NCBI RefSeq assembly: GCF_003473485.1
Contig: NC_053044.1
Span: 48,834,091-48,898,090, forward strand
Length of the DNA: 64,000 nucleotides
Source: Medicago truncatula
Taxonomy: Eukaryota; Streptophyta; Magnoliopsida; Fabales; Fabaceae
Direction of reading: 5' to 3'
Shown: positions 45,841-58,667 of the stretch, in pieces
Position numbering within the stretch: the stretch's first letter is position 1
Layout: the number at the start of each line of letters is the position of its first letter
Notes under the pieces: model-generated
Database searches by the model: none
Seen by the model: only the letters and a program-made list of their open reading frames with translations
Told to the model about the DNA's origin: nothing
Translations under genes and position numbers: made by a program

Positions 45841-48800
45841 ATGGCGAGTCGAAGGAGTGTTTCGTCTCCTAGAAGAGCCTCTGAGTCTGCTGTCGGAAGA
45901 GGAGGACCTCGTAAATCAATTTCCTTAGCACGCCCTATGTATGCTTCTGTTGTTTCTTATGGATTTTACTGTTTAATTAAATGCTTGATTTGATTCCTAA
46001 TCATTATTTTTTATGTTTCATATTCTTTCTTGATTTTTATTCAAAATTTTGATTTTTGATATATTATACTAGAATTGATTATGAATATTGTAATTTACAC
46101 TTTTTGGGTATACTTGTTTGGTGCCATAATTGTAGAACTCCGTATTTTTAAAGTGTCAATGTCAAACTAACGTGGCTTTCTAAAATTTCAGCTTAATTGG
46201 TTGGTTTACACTTACAGTAGTATTTATGAAGAAATTATTTTATTGGTGTACTGGTTTGGGGTCAGTTTCAAGGTTTTTTTCGATCAATTAATGAGATTGA
46301 GACATTTTTTTAGTTCTTTACATATAATTTTTCCTACGAATTTAAACAATTATAAAGCATAGTAAAGTAAATATCAAGTATGGACTATGTGCATGCAATA
46401 ATTTATCTTCTTCCTCCTTATATTTTTAACTGAGTTGTCAGTTGCGGAGGTATATGATCAGGCCATAGCCATCTATACAAGAAACTGTATTCTTGATTCA
46501 CAAAGAACTAGAGGAGCTTGAATGCTTTACTTTAGTTGTTAATTGCATTCTGTAGAATTATTATTTTTTGCATAACTCTGATAGCTCTTGCTTAAGTATC
46601 GAAGAAGAAAAGATAAGTGAGTGAGGGTTTTATCAATTTAAATTACGGAATAGGATCTTAGAATCTACATGGAATTGGACAGGGGATTAACAGGAGAGCG
46701 GACAGTGAAGTCATTGCGACTTTCGAAAGCCCTGACAGTACCTGAAACAACAACTGTATATGAAGCCTGTCGTCGGATGGCTGCCCGTAGGGTGGATGCT
46801 CTATTACTCACCGATTCTAATGGGTTGCTTTGTGGAATCCTCACAGACAAGGTGTGACTAAGATGTCTTTTTCTAACCAATTAACAAGAAAGAAAAGAAG
46901 ACTTCACCTAGATGACTTGAATTTTCACATGCTTTTATCTCTATCTTAATTTTTGGTTTACAGGATATAGCAACAAAAGTTGTTGCCGAAGAGATTAATC
47001 CTGAAGACACGCCTGTTTCCAAGGTTATGACAAGAAATCCGGTATTTGTCCTTTCTGAAACTCTTGCTGTGGAAGCCCTCCAAAAGATGGTGCAAGGTTG
47101 GTAGTGTATACAGATATGTACTCAGCTTTTCAAATTTATGCTGTGTATCTTGGCCTTTTAATGCATGGCTGATGTACGTCGACAGGGAAATTTAGGCATC
47201 TACCTGTGGTGGAGAATGGAGAAGTTTTGGCTTTACTCGACATAGCAAAGTGTTTGCACGATGCCACTGCACGTATGGAAAGGGCCGCAGAGAAAGGAAA
47301 AGCAATTGCAGCAGCTGTTGAAGGAGTTGAAAAACACTGGGGATCTTCTAATTCTGGTATGCAGAGTATTTTCATGCTTAGCTCTTCGATTTGTAATGAC
47401 GACATCCTTAAAAAATAGCACTTTTGTATATCCCACAGTTTCTAATAGCTGAGTTTTATTTCATGATAATTTGATCTTTGTGCAGATTCTAATTCATCAT
47501 TTGTTGAGGCCCTTCGGGAAAAGATATTCAAACCATCACTGTCCACGATCATTCACGAGAATTCAAAGTAGGTAATACCTTCTTGTTTGAGTTCAAGAAT
47601 TTTTTTCATCAAATGTAATATTTCTGCACTGTATGTTTGGTTGTCAACCAATTTCCTTTAACAGAAAATGGCACTTTTTAGGATGGTAACAGTTGCACCA
47701 ACAGACTCGATTTTGAAAACAACAAAGAAGATGGTTGAACTTCATGCAGGTTGTGCTGTTGTCACTGTTGATGGCAAACCTCGAGGCATCGTTACGTAAG
47801 TTTGTAGCAATTGAAATTTCTTGCAGCTCAGCAGTCCTCTTTTTCTGAAATGTGTGTTTGCAAACATTAATTTTGATCAATTATAATATGCATACAAATT
47901 TCAGTTCAAGGGATATCTTGATGCGGGTAATTGCACAAAATCTTCCACCAGCATCAACTCATGTTGAGAAGGTACTTTATTTTATCTGTATGGCATTTAG
48001 ACGAAAATATTTACCCTTGTCCACCTTTTCCATTCTTAAATTTTGTAAAATCTAGATCTAGCAATGTTTAGGAATCAGGAACATGTGTTTTTTACCCTCT
48101 CTGTTCCTTTTTTTTACAATGGGAAAATAATTTATATTATTAACACAAAGCAGACCGAAAGGTCAAAGTCAAGATACAATACGAGTCACAGAATAGTAGT
48201 ACAGGGAGTACTCAAATCCAGGACGAAAAGAAACAGCATAAAACATAAAGAGAAAAAGAGGAAAAACACCCTAAACCCCAATCTCCAAAAAAAAAACTCC
48301 CACAGGATCTCCGACCCAAAAGAACCAAACCAGCCGAGAAAGGAAAGAACAAAGCAGGCTCACCATAGTCAGATGGCCACAGATATCCTGTATTATCCAG
48401 CCCACAAGTCTTTAAAGGTGCCAGCAAAGAAGTCGTGCCATATCCTACTCATAAAAGGAGTAGGATTGTCCAGGTCGCGAGCCAAAAAAACACTTGCACG
48501 AGGTGAATTTAATCAAATCCACTAGGTGGGGATCTAATATAACTTTACCAGAGAAAATGAAATCACTCCGGTATCTCCAGATAGTCCAAACAACCGCATG
48601 CCAAACCAACAAAAAACAGCTCCTAGACCTGCCTCTCGCTAAACCTAGAAAAAGGTTAAGAACACCCCCAACTCCCCTGGTAGAACAATCTCCCAACCTA
48701 GCCATCTAAACACACTATACCACACTCTACTAAAGAAAGGACAAGTAACAAAAAGATGGAAAACCGATTCCATACCCACTTCGTTCCTTTCAATTGATGT

Positions 48801-51800
48801 TTTAAAATAATATTTTGTTCATATTTATTAGTAGTTGTAAAAGTCCAAGATACTGTCGATTACTATTTTGCTGGTTACATCGTATATTCACCTAATTTAT
48901 CAAAGTGATAATTTTGCAGAGATAAATTAGAGGCAAAAGGATATATTAAGAAAGGGGGCATATTAAAAATAAATAAGCAAGAGCGTAAATTTATTTGTAA
49001 TCAATATGCCGTTAGTATAGATGATGCTTAAAAAGGAATATAAGGAATGCCGTGTATTAGAAGAACAAGTTGCCAGTTTGCGTGTTCATTCCTTTTTTTA
49101 TCCCCAACTTGATACATATGCAACAAAATATGCAGGTCATGACTCCAAATCCAGAATGTGTAATAATTGATACACCAATTGTCGATGCACTTCATACTAT
49201 GCATGATGGAAAATTTTTACATCTTCCGGTGGTTGATAGAGGTAAAGTAAATATATATGGGACAAGAAACATGTTTGCTTATGCATCGATATCTTTTCTG
49301 ATTTGGGTGTTGGTGGTTGGAAACAGATGGCATTGTAGTTGCTGTGGTCGACGTGATACATGTGACTCATGCTGCTGTGGCTACTGTTAGTCAGGTGGGT
49401 TGTTATATATCTTAGACTGCGTTGTGCCACTACTGTTGATTCGACTCTCTATTGAATCCTTTTTGCATGAAAACGGGAAAATGACTTCATTTATGTAAAG
49501 CTTTAGCATGATGCTTGTGTGCAAAACTTTGTACTAACGTTTTATGCACTTGGTTTAATTTTTTTGTATTTTTATATGAAATTTATTTTTTAAAGTGCTG
49601 TTTTGAGCTAATAAGTATCAATATGTTAGCAATAATGATTAGTATTTTTAAAATCTCCACTTTAGTCCTAAACTTGACATTCTATTCTAGCAAAACGTAT
49701 GCATTTTGTCATCACCCATTTATTTTAACTTAATATGAATTTAAGATCTCGAAAGATTGAATGTTTGCTGCAAGTACAAATAATTAATCTGAAGTAATTA
49801 ATTTGCGTCTTCTTTTTTACAATTCAAAATTTCTAGATAGAGAATAATAGAAAACATGCTCAATTATTAATTGTCTGTACTGCTGTTGATTTATTTTTAT
49901 TAATTATACCTGCAATTATGGTTCTGTCTTGGCATAAGTTGCTTCCGAGGTTAATGAATGTAGGTTCGGTTTTCCCCTCTACAGCTAGCAATGTATCATT
50001 CCCCACAATCTATTTTATTTTACGGAACACATATTAGATACAATTGAACACACATATATCACTAGTTTTCAAATATGCATGTCATGGTATGAAAGTTAGG
50101 CTTTCAAGGGATTAACATACTTCTGTAAGGGAGATAAATTCATCAGTTCAGAAGATGGTACTGGTTAAGGTTCTCAACTTCAAGAGTCTACATAAACGCA
50201 TGAAATCTTGGTAGAATTAACTTGGAAACTCTTTGACAGAATATAAAAAATAACAATGTGCATAGTAAAAATTGAACATTCTGTTCCTGAGTCAGCTCAG
50301 TTGGTTGAGGCTGCAGGACATTGCAGTTGGCAGTGCACGAGTTTGAACCGCAGTGCACTCATTTCCCCATCCCCTTTGTGTGTACTAGGCTACCATACCG
50401 CCTTGAGAATTTAAAAAAAAAAATAAAAAAATCAACCTACCATAGTAACACAGCAAAAAACAGTCCCCATGAGCTTAGCTCACTTGGTAAGGGATAATGC
50501 GTATTTTATGCAGGGGTCAGGGTTCGAACCCCGGACACCCCACTTATTCACCTTTAAGGTGAATTTCCCTAGCCGCTAGGCTACTTAACCAAAAAAAAAA
50601 CATAGCAAAAAACAGAAACAAAGTTCAAATATTCTGTACTCAGCAAATAAAATAAACCTACACTAGGCCAGTCAAACATAGCATCAAAGTTGATGGACAA
50701 ACTCACAAATCGCAAGCTTCTTTTCATTATGTCTGAATTATAAAACATGTATTCGTGCTTCACAATCAAAGACCAAAATTAAAAGTCCTTGTTAGCTTAG
50801 CTCAGTTGGTAGGGACAATGCATAATATATGCAAGGTCCGGGGTTCAAACCCTGGCCACCACAAAAAAAACAGACCAAAATTAAAAAGATTTGACTATTT
50901 TTCCTAAAAAGTATGTCATTCTGTAGCTGATCTTTAACTAACTGAGGTTAGAGCGTAGTTCTGAGAATTGTCAAATGGCAAATACTATGATACCATGGTT
51001 CATTTTTTAATAAAAGATTTGTGTGAATATTTTTCGTTAATATTTTTAATGGTGGTATCATTTTTTCCCACTAACTAGGTCGGAAACAACGAAGCTTCCA
51101 CCACCTTGATGCAAAGGTTTTGGGATTCAGCCATGGCCTTGCCTCCAAATGATGATGACGATGAAACAAGAAGGTTATATGCATTGAAGTTGCTTGGATA
51201 ACCTTTCAAACTTTTTAATGTACTTACATAATATTTATTATATTCCAGTGAGAGTTCCTTCAAAATAGGTTCTGATGGAGGAGAAACAGGGAGATCCATT
51301 CCTTATATTTCTGCTAGCATGCCCAATACATTTTCCTTCAAAGTACAAGATAAAAAGGGCAGAATGCATAGATTCACATGTGGTAAGCAAACTATTACAT
51401 ATCATCTTTTGGATCTTTGTCTGTTTTTCATCTATCTGTGCGTACAGCAAAAACGTATAAATATGGGTTTGAGTATATGCTTGTAACAAGTATCAATTAA
51501 TATTATAACTTGTTAGCATCTACATTGATAGGTAGAGCAATACTAATTAGTAACGAGCAAACTTGTCTGATTATAGAAGTACAAGGCACTATCAGATTAA
51601 GAACAAATGCATTAGACAGAAAGTTGACGTTACACCCAAGGTGGAAAAGATGATAAAATCTCACTATAGGTGGTTTGGTCATGTGTAGATAAGATCAATG
51701 AATGTCCAAGGGTCTGTTTGGATTGACTTATTTTAACTTATCTACTGACATAGTGTTTATGAGACTTTGAGGGAGTTGTTATGACATGTTCATAAGTTGT

Positions 51801-53194
51801 TTTCAGCTTATTTCCATAAGCTCTACAGGATGACTTGTGAAAACAATTTATAGCTCATATGAAAACAATTTAACTTCATTTTATCTTTTCTTATAGAAAT
51901 AGTTCATTCTTAAAACACTTATATGATAAACGCTTACACTATAAGTGTTTAATGAAGCTGTTTATCCAAACAGATTTCCTGTCAAGAAAGTAAGTCAGAC
52001 AGATGTAGTGTAGTTTAGCAGTTGAGTTCGGGGAACAAAATTATGTCATACCATTGAAGCAGAATTTAGTCTTTTAGATTTAAATAGTTTGTTGGCCATC
52101 ACTAGACAATTTTTTTTTTTTTTTTTCATTAGACAATTTATAATGCATTATTATGGGAAGATTTGGATATTTGATCTATGTTGCAAATCCTATTACCTAG
52201 TGGGAAGTGGGAAAGAACCGTTGTTTGCTTGGGTTTTAGACAAGGTCCATAATTTTTTCTACTTTTTCATTTGATTGCTGGTTTTCTTATTAAGACGGGT
52301 TTCTTGTTTTTCGTTTTGTTTATTCTCAATCAAAAAGAAGTATAAATATAAGGGATTTTAATCATCTCTATGAGTACTTTATGACTGGATAGGACACCTT
52401 ATTTTAAGTAAAATTTGTATGTAGGAAACTAAAATTTTATTGTTATGTGATGTTGTGAACGAGTTTAGATACCCGGAGCATGACGGAGGTTATAAGTTCA
52501 ATCCTTCAAAGACTTGGTACTGATATTGACCCTAACAATCTGCCTCATATTCTGGTACTTTTCAAAACATAATATTTATCTTCTTAAGGTTTAATTGATA
52601 TGTAACCCAATCCCCTACTTTTCATAAGCTGACCAGTTTTTTTGTTTAGTATGAAGATGAAGATCATGATAAAGTTGTATTAGCTTCAGACAGTGATCTT
52701 GCCGCAGCTGTAGACCATGCAAGGACCGTTGGTTTGAAGGTATAATAGTTTTTTTTGCTGGTTCTCGAGTCCTAAATGTGATATTTTGTCCCCGGAAAAG
52801 GTTTAAAATCTGTAGTTATGCGCGAATTGTTGATTTAGAGCAGATAAGGATGACGGTCTTTATATTATTATTATTCAGGATTAAATATGTTTTAAAGTGT
52901 TTGTAATATATTGACTTTTTTTCGTTTATTTCTAACTTTATTTGTTTAAAATGGTCTCTGCAATTTGGACTAAAGGTGTTTTTTTTTCTTTCTGAATTTG
53001 GGTTGATGATGATTTTGTAGGGATTGAAATTGTATTTAGACTATGAGGGAACACGTGGTCACAGGAAAGGTTCACGTTCGGGAAGTTTAGAGAATGCGTA
53101 TTCAGATGCATGGGCCTCAGCATATAGTGGTGTTGCTGCCGGAGCTGCTCTTGTCGCTGGCTTAGGCCTTTTAACATATTTGAAGCGAGTTTGA
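45841..53194 (+). CDS. CBS domain- and PB1 domain-containing membrane protein (CBSCBSPB type)
   Basis: Family members carry two CBS pairs, which bind adenosine nucleotides, a PB1 interaction domain and a C-terminal membrane helix; the pathway is unknown. Fourteen exons join in phase: 45841-45938, 46683-46851, 46964-47096, 47186-47356, 47486-47567, 47682-47795, 47905-47971, 49136-49241, 49327-49394, 51079-51173, 51249-51382, 52469-52554, 52650-52739 and 53021-53194 (528 residues). CBS repeats are at about 43-100, 105-165, 205-268 and 272-335 (ALLLTDSNGLLCGILTDKDI; FRHLPVVENGEVLALLDIAK; GCAVVTVDGKPRGIVTSRDI; FLHLPVVDRDGIVVAVVDVI). PB1 is at about 393-482 (LYEDEDHDKVVLASDSDLAA). The helix is GVAAGAALVAGLGLLTYL near the end. 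For exon 2, an in-phase acceptor at 46661 would add seven residues, but 46683 gives the family phrase GLTGERTVK. Introns hold a LINE and three SINEs. Confidence 0.93.
48107..48790 (-). mobile_element. 5'-truncated LINE in CBS-PB1 intron 7
   Basis: Antisense to the host gene. Minus-strand codons read GMESVFHLFVTCPFFSRVWY, then SVFRWLGWEIVLP, the zf-RVT tail of an L1-type reverse transcriptase. After several stops it runs into a 3' untranslated end with a poly(A) tail (T-run at 48110-48117). The word gttccttt flanks it at about 48103 and 48783, a plausible short target duplication. Confidence 0.8.
50286..50430 (+). mobile_element. tRNA-derived SINE (first of three) in CBS-PB1 intron 9
   Basis: Box A-like gtcagctcagttggttgagg and box B-like gagtttgaacc are followed by 'tgtactaggctaccatacc' and an A-rich tail. 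It differs from the two SINEs downstream. No clean target duplication was found. Confidence 0.6.
50464..50603 (+). mobile_element. full-length tRNA-derived SINE with target duplication
   Basis: It starts tccccatgagcttagctcac (box A), has ggttcgaaccccgg (box B), continues to 'ctagccgctaggctactt' and ends in a poly(A) tail. agcaaaaaacag flanks it at 50452-50463 and 50604-50615. It is 140 bp, apparently complete. Confidence 0.88.
50785..50871 (+). mobile_element. short tRNA-derived SINE with 15-bp target duplication
   Basis: It carries gttagcttagctcagttggt (box A) and ggggttcaaaccctgg (box B), then ends almost at once in an A-run, so the body after box B is missing. agaccaaaattaaaa flanks it exactly at 50770-50784 and 50872-50886. 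Confidence 0.88.
51540..51700 (+). pseudogene. RTE-like LINE C-terminal remnant in intron 11
   Basis: At 51629-51688 codons read VTPKVEKMIKSHYRWFGHV then stop, the same tail as in the remnant at 39160-39500. It is a short, dead fragment inside the intron. Confidence 0.65.
51711..51976. mobile_element. possible hAT-like MITE in intron 11
   Basis: The ends are tctgtttggat and its inverted copy atccaaacaga. The interior is AT-rich with 'cataagct' words typical of such legume elements. The 8-base target duplication is unclear (tgtccaag / tgtcaag). Confidence 0.45.
52100..52139 (-). repeat. poly(A)-type micro-insertion with 13-bp target duplication
   Basis: cactagacaattt (52100-52112) and cattagacaattt (52127-52139) enclose fourteen T's, which is a pure poly(A) tail on the minus strand. 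It lies in CBS-PB1 intron 11. Confidence 0.55.
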
Positions 53195-55148
53195 TCGAAG
53201 GAAGAAACAAGCTTTTTGTTGATATATAAAGGCCAATCTAAAGCAAACTGGAACTTTGTATGGTGCAGACTGCACCTGACATATTCATATTCTGGAATTT
53301 TGTACAACTACATTCTTTTCTATATGAGATAAAGGTTAAAATATTTTTTTTCATGTTGGTCATTGCACTTTATGAAAATTGGGATGTGTCTTCCCTTGCT
53401 GCTTGTATACTTGTAATTTTAGGGTTTTGTATCACTTATTTGTCGAGGTTGTGTACAAGAATAAACGACATTAACGAAAGTTTATGTCCATTTTTTCTCA
53501 CATTGAGTTTATAAAACCACTTGATTAGGATTGGATTTACTGATCTAATATTTTTTATATGTTGGTTTTGTTTGTAAATTATCAAAATCAAAATAATTCT
53601 GAGTAGCATTCAGTGACGTGATATTGTGTTGTCATAAATTTTGAAATGTTTTCTTTCTTAGAAGTTGGACCCTCTTTGAGCTGAGCTGAATAATAGTAGT
53701 GACAGGCGCAAATTAATATCGGTTAGTATTCAGTTGCTGGAAGTGTATCTGTTTGTCCCCAAAACAAGATATTTTGAGTGATAAATGTTCCTCCATCCTA
53801 AAATAGAGTATGGTCCATCTGATCATGTGATTACGAGCCTCTTGCCAGGTCATAGCCCCTCCTTCCTCACTCAAGGAAGGGGTTGGACACTTGGGCAAAA
53901 TTCAAAGGTAAAAGGTGAAGCGTGTCACAGCATTGTAATAATACCACCTTACTTACTATCTTCGATCATTTAAGTGAAAAAGTAACAGTTTTTTTTTTGG
54001 TTGTTTTCTCGTCTCACGGTCACGGACTTCTAAGTCTAAAAGACAATTAACGTCCTAATCACCATATGGAATTAGTATAATATATAGTGTGTTGTTTATT
54101 CTTCATGTGTAGACAAGGAAACCAGGTGATGACGAAATCTCTATTGGCAAAATATGGATTGAAATTACTCGTCTCATTTCACATGCATCGTTTTTGTGTA
54201 TATTCAATTACTAACCGACTAGTCTGGTGGCAATATCAAAATGGGTCCATGGAATCTAATCACAATACAAATATCTTCCACTGACCATTCTGCCCTCAAA
54301 TGCATACGTGGATGAGGATGCTAATTTCTACGTTGCAATTACAGAGTGTCACTGTCCCCACATTCTTATTATAATTAAAAAAAATCTCAATTTCATTTAT
54401 AATCTGATTACATTTTTTTATTAAGATAGAATGATTTTTCATAAATTTGTGATATATCATTGGATAGGAAACAAGTTTCAGATTGATTTTGCATTTCCAG
54501 GTAAGCAGAATTTGTCTTCCTTACTCACGAGAAGATTATTTTGTTTTTGAGAGACTTAGATAGTTAGATATATTGTATTTTATTTGAACAACTTTTATTA
54601 TTTTATGTTACAGTGAACCAATTTTTGTTCATTTTTTCAGCATATGTATACTTGATTTATTCCACTCTACTATTTTAGATATAAAATTGAGTTTTATAAA
54701 GCTCCAAAAGTCAAGTAGGACATAAAATATAGAGTTTTTAACGTTAAAATACATCAAACTGATCTTTTAAATTCCTCCTAATTCATCCAGGATTCTAATC
54801 CATCAAAGTTTGTTATTTGGTCTTGTGAACACAACTCAACAACCTAGGCGCTGCCCTCAACCCATACTAATTTTAAGTATGTAACAAAATTATTCTCCGT
54901 CAGATGGATGACCATGTAATAAAAAATAATTCAATATTTAAAAGTAGGGGACTTTTGGTCATGTGAGTACAGCTATATAAAGTTGGGATGATATTTGATA
55001 TATTGGAACATAAATTCAAACTAAAAAAACATTTCTTCTTGGTATTTAATGTGTGTGACTTTTGCTACTATAGACTATTTGACACAAATTAGAGAGTCGG
55101 ATGTACAACAGTAGTCAAAAGTGGTCAGAGACATTGACACCATATTTT

Positions 55149-55200
55149 AATTCAATACCTTAAGTTTTTTTTTTTTTTTAGGAAAATTCAATACCTTAAG
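55149..55200 (-). repeat. poly(A)-type micro-insertion with 16-bp target duplication
   Basis: aattcaataccttaag at 55149-55164 and 55185-55200 encloses a T-run and 'aggaa'. On the minus strand this is ttcct followed by about fifteen A's. Confidence 0.65.
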
Positions 55201-56308
55201 TTATTGAGTATATGAGTAATCTCTTATATGTCAATTATATCATTTATAGTTGATTTTTAACTAACCACTCTTGTTGAGCTCTCACAATTTTTCTCTCAAG
55301 TGAATCAATCTTACAACTGTACTTAATTTGTTACATTGATGAATCTACTCATTTCTTCCGTCAAATTACTCTGATACCATGTGATGAGAAGACCGAAACA
55401 GCATCGAGAGCAAAATATTAATATTCCAACAATCATGACTACCAAGAGATTCAAACACCACACCTCCACGTAAAATCTTAAGATACTGAATCGATGAGTC
55501 ACATATCCTACATATCATTTATTTAACTCATTCATAGTCAATATAAGAATAACCAATCACACTTGAATCAACACAAACACACTCTACCCACCAAATGTTT
55601 TAATTTAATAAAATCATTTATAAGAAAATCACTCACACTTGAATCGTTACAATTTCTCTCTCAAATGTGAATATGCTATATTACCATACTTATAAAAAAA
55701 TATGATAATGAAACTCAACTAGTAATTAATCAATTTAATTTAATAAAATTATTATTTTCTTTCCTTCATTTATAGTAAAATAACCTAATACAATCATTTT
55801 GGTGTGTGATTGAGAGAGAATGATATCAAACCTTCGTTATAATATGTGTGCATGAGCATAAGTGTTATTTTTTTACTTAGGTGTCTTTTTTCTTTTCTTT
55901 TGACAAGTTGACTCAGGTGTCTTAATCGCTTAATGATGCTTAAGTATAGGTAACAAATATAATAAAGCCTCCAACATGCAATAATAATAAAGAGGCTAAA
56001 AAAGTGGACATGTTATGAATAATGAATGAGTGATCCCACTACTACAAACGGTGGTGGAGGAAAAAGAAGCACGTAAGAACTTCTTTTACACACTCACAAA
56101 ACGACACACTCTAATCACATTCCTTTAATTGCGTTACCTTTCCTCTTTTCTATGGGCTCTAAACTCAGCTAAAGGAGAAACTAGAGTGAGTGTAAATGAG
56201 GTAAAGCACAAAACAAAACAACAAAAAAACCAGAACCTTCTCTTTCCCTCTTCTGTTTTTTGCTACTCTTTCTGCTATATATCTATAAAATATCTAACTT
56301 CCAACAAG

Positions 56309-56404
56309 GTAAGTGAAAAATCTTGCTCACAAAAACTTTATTTCACATTTAGATTCACTACTTTATAACAATAACATACATACTTTCATTTCTTCTATTT
56401 TCAG
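56309..56404 (+). promoter_or_regulatory. probable 5'-UTR intron of the phospholipase C gene
   Basis: A strong donor (caag|gtaagt) at 56309 and an acceptor (ttttcag) at 56404 lie just upstream of the coding start. Downstream of it a six-codon upstream frame (ATG 56421 to TAA) precedes the main start, which may dampen translation. Inferred from signals only. Confidence 0.45.
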
Positions 56405-56493
56405 TGTTAAATATAACTTAATGCCTTGTGAATTCACATAAGCAACCAGAATTAGACACCCATTTGCAAAAAGAATCCATCTTGAGGAAAAGA

Positions 56494-58667
56494 ATGGGAG
56501 CTAGCAAAATCAGATCCTCCATTTTCCTGCTTTTTCTCACTGTTTCAAGTGTGTTCCCTCACCCAACAACCTATGCACAAAAACAGCAACCTATTAAGAA
56601 CATTGTTGTTTTGGTTATGGAAAACCGTTCCTTTGATCACATGCTTGGTTGGATGAAGAAAGCTATCAACCCTTTAATAGATGGTGTCAATGGAGATGAA
56701 TGCAACCCTGTTTCTACAGAAAGTCCAAGAAAAGACACAATTTGTTTCAGTGATGATGCAGAGTTTGTGGATCCGGATCCTGGTCATTCATTTGAGGATG
56801 TTTTGCAACAAGTATTTGGTAATGGTTCAATTCCTTCAATGAATGGATTTGTGGAACAAGCATTGTCTGTGTCTCAGAATCTTTCTGAGACTGTAATGAA
56901 AGGGTTTAAACCACAATCTGTTCCTGTTTATGCTGCTTTGGTTAAGGAATTTGCAGTTTTTGATAGGTGGTTTTCTTCAATTCCTGGTCCAACACAACCC
57001 AATAGGCTTTTTGTGTATTCTGCAACTTCTCAAGGTTCAACAAGTCATGTCAAGAGACAATTAGCTATAGGGTATCCTCAAAAAACAATCTTTGATTCTA
57101 TGCATCATAATGGCTTGGACTTTGGAATTTATTATCAAAACATACCAACAACACTTTTCTATAGAAATCTAAGGAAATTGAAGTACATATCTAAATTTCA
57201 TCAGTATGATTTGAGGTTCAAGAAAGATGCAAGAAATGGGAAGCTTCCACCTTTGACAGTGATTGAGCCTAGGTACTTTGACTTGACGGGTTTGCCGGCA
57301 AATGATGATCACCCATCTCATGATGTTGCAAATGGACAAATGTTGGTTAAGGAGATTTATGAGACTCTAAGAGCAAGTCCACAGTGGAATGAAACTCTTT
57401 TGGTCATTACATATGATGAGCATGGTGGATTTTTTGATCATGTGAAGACTCCTTTTGTTAACATTCCTAGTCCAGATGGGAACACAGGACCTGCTCCTTA
57501 TTTCTTTAAGTTTGATAGGTTAGGTGTTCGGGTGCCTACTATTATGGTCTCTCCTTGGATCAAGAAAGGGATTGGTAAGCTCAAAATCATCTTAGTTTAT
57601 TTATCATTTTCCAGCTTCCCCTCTTTGGTCAAAGCCATTTTCCATTTTTTTTAATACTCTATTGGATGTTATATTATGTTTTTTGGGACCATTGTCCTTT
57701 GTATTTACTGGTATTCACTATTCCAACGCCTTTACATTGCCATATAGCCTTGACCTTGACCATGAGTTACATTTAGTTAGGTGAATTTTATTTTTTGTGG
57801 TTGAGGAATCTTGTCTTTTCATTTGTGATTTGAGTATAGTAAGGGTTAAGATCTGTTGTTTTCGAATCAAATTAAGCAAAGATACTTGACGTTGATATGA
57901 GTAATGTTACCTAAAATCTTCTAGTGCATAGATTAGATTCTTCTTAAGCTTCAACATGATATTGATTGGTTCAAAATGTCCACTATTTGCTAACCTGATC
58001 TGGTTTTTTCAGTGGTAAGAAGCCCCAAAGGACCAGCTGCGAATTCCGAGTTTGAGCACTCTTCAATTCCTGCCACCATAAAGAAGATGTTCAACCTTTC
58101 CTCTAACTTTTTGACTCACAGAGATGCATGGGCTGGGACATTTGAGGATATTGTTGGGGAATTAAGTTCACCAAGAACGGATTGTCCAGGTATGAATTCC
58201 TCGATAATCATATACCAAAACACAAATCAAACATTATAAACTTAAATGATGATGTATTACAAGGGGGGTGAATAGACTTATCAGTTATAATCATTGACGA
58301 TGCAACTTCTTTTGTATTGACCTTATTATGTGAAGAAATATTAAGACAGTTTAATGTGTGTATTCCAGTGACTTTGCCGGATGTGACGCCTCTAAGGACT
58401 ACTGAAGCAAAAGAAAATGGTGGCCTCTCCGAGTTTCAGAGTGAGGTAGTTCAGTTGGCAGCTGTTCTCAACGGAGATCACTTCTTGAGCAGTTTCCCAG
58501 ATGAAATGAGCAAGAAGATGAGTGTGAAGGAAGCTCATGATTACGTGAAGGGAGCTGTTTCAAGATTCATAAGAGCTAGCAAAGAAGCTATCAAGTTAGG
58601 GGCGGATGAGTCTGCTATTGTAGACATGAGATCCTCTCTCACTACTAGAACTTCTATTCACAATTAA
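56494..58667 (+). CDS. NPC6: non-specific phospholipase C (NPC6 type)
   Basis: NPC enzymes hydrolyse membrane phospholipids such as phosphatidylcholine to diacylglycerol and a headgroup, in phosphate stress and lipid signalling. Three exons: 56494-57574, 58013-58189 and 58369-58667, in phase, 518 residues, the usual length. ATG 56494 opens a signal-like hydrophobic segment ([14 protein letters not shown]). The phosphoesterase motifs are complete: [11 protein letters not shown] (43-53), [54 protein letters not shown] (from residue 306) and [13 protein letters not shown] (from 373). The wording [23 protein letters not shown] and RTDCPVTLPDV points to the NPC6 branch rather than NPC1 or NPC2, from memory of the family. 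The frame runs upstream to a GTG at 56428 but lacks an ATG there. A short upstream frame lies in the leader. Confidence 0.93.

Larger units (their letters stand above)
53195..56493. other. intergenic between CBS-PB1 and phospholipase C genes
   Basis: The first part is the CBS-PB1 3' UTR; the last ~250 bases are the NPC promoter and leader. I see unique AT-rich DNA and one micro-insertion (55149-55200), no coding exon and no bounded transposon. Confidence 0.6.

Noticed and set aside
50464-50871. tRNA genes
   Set aside because: Box A and box B are present, but there is no acceptor stem or complete cloverleaf; poly(A) tails and target duplications show they are SINEs.
56428-56493. Longer phospholipase C start
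   Set aside because: The upstream extension begins with GTG, has no ATG, and would bury the signal-like hydrophobic segment behind a polar leader.
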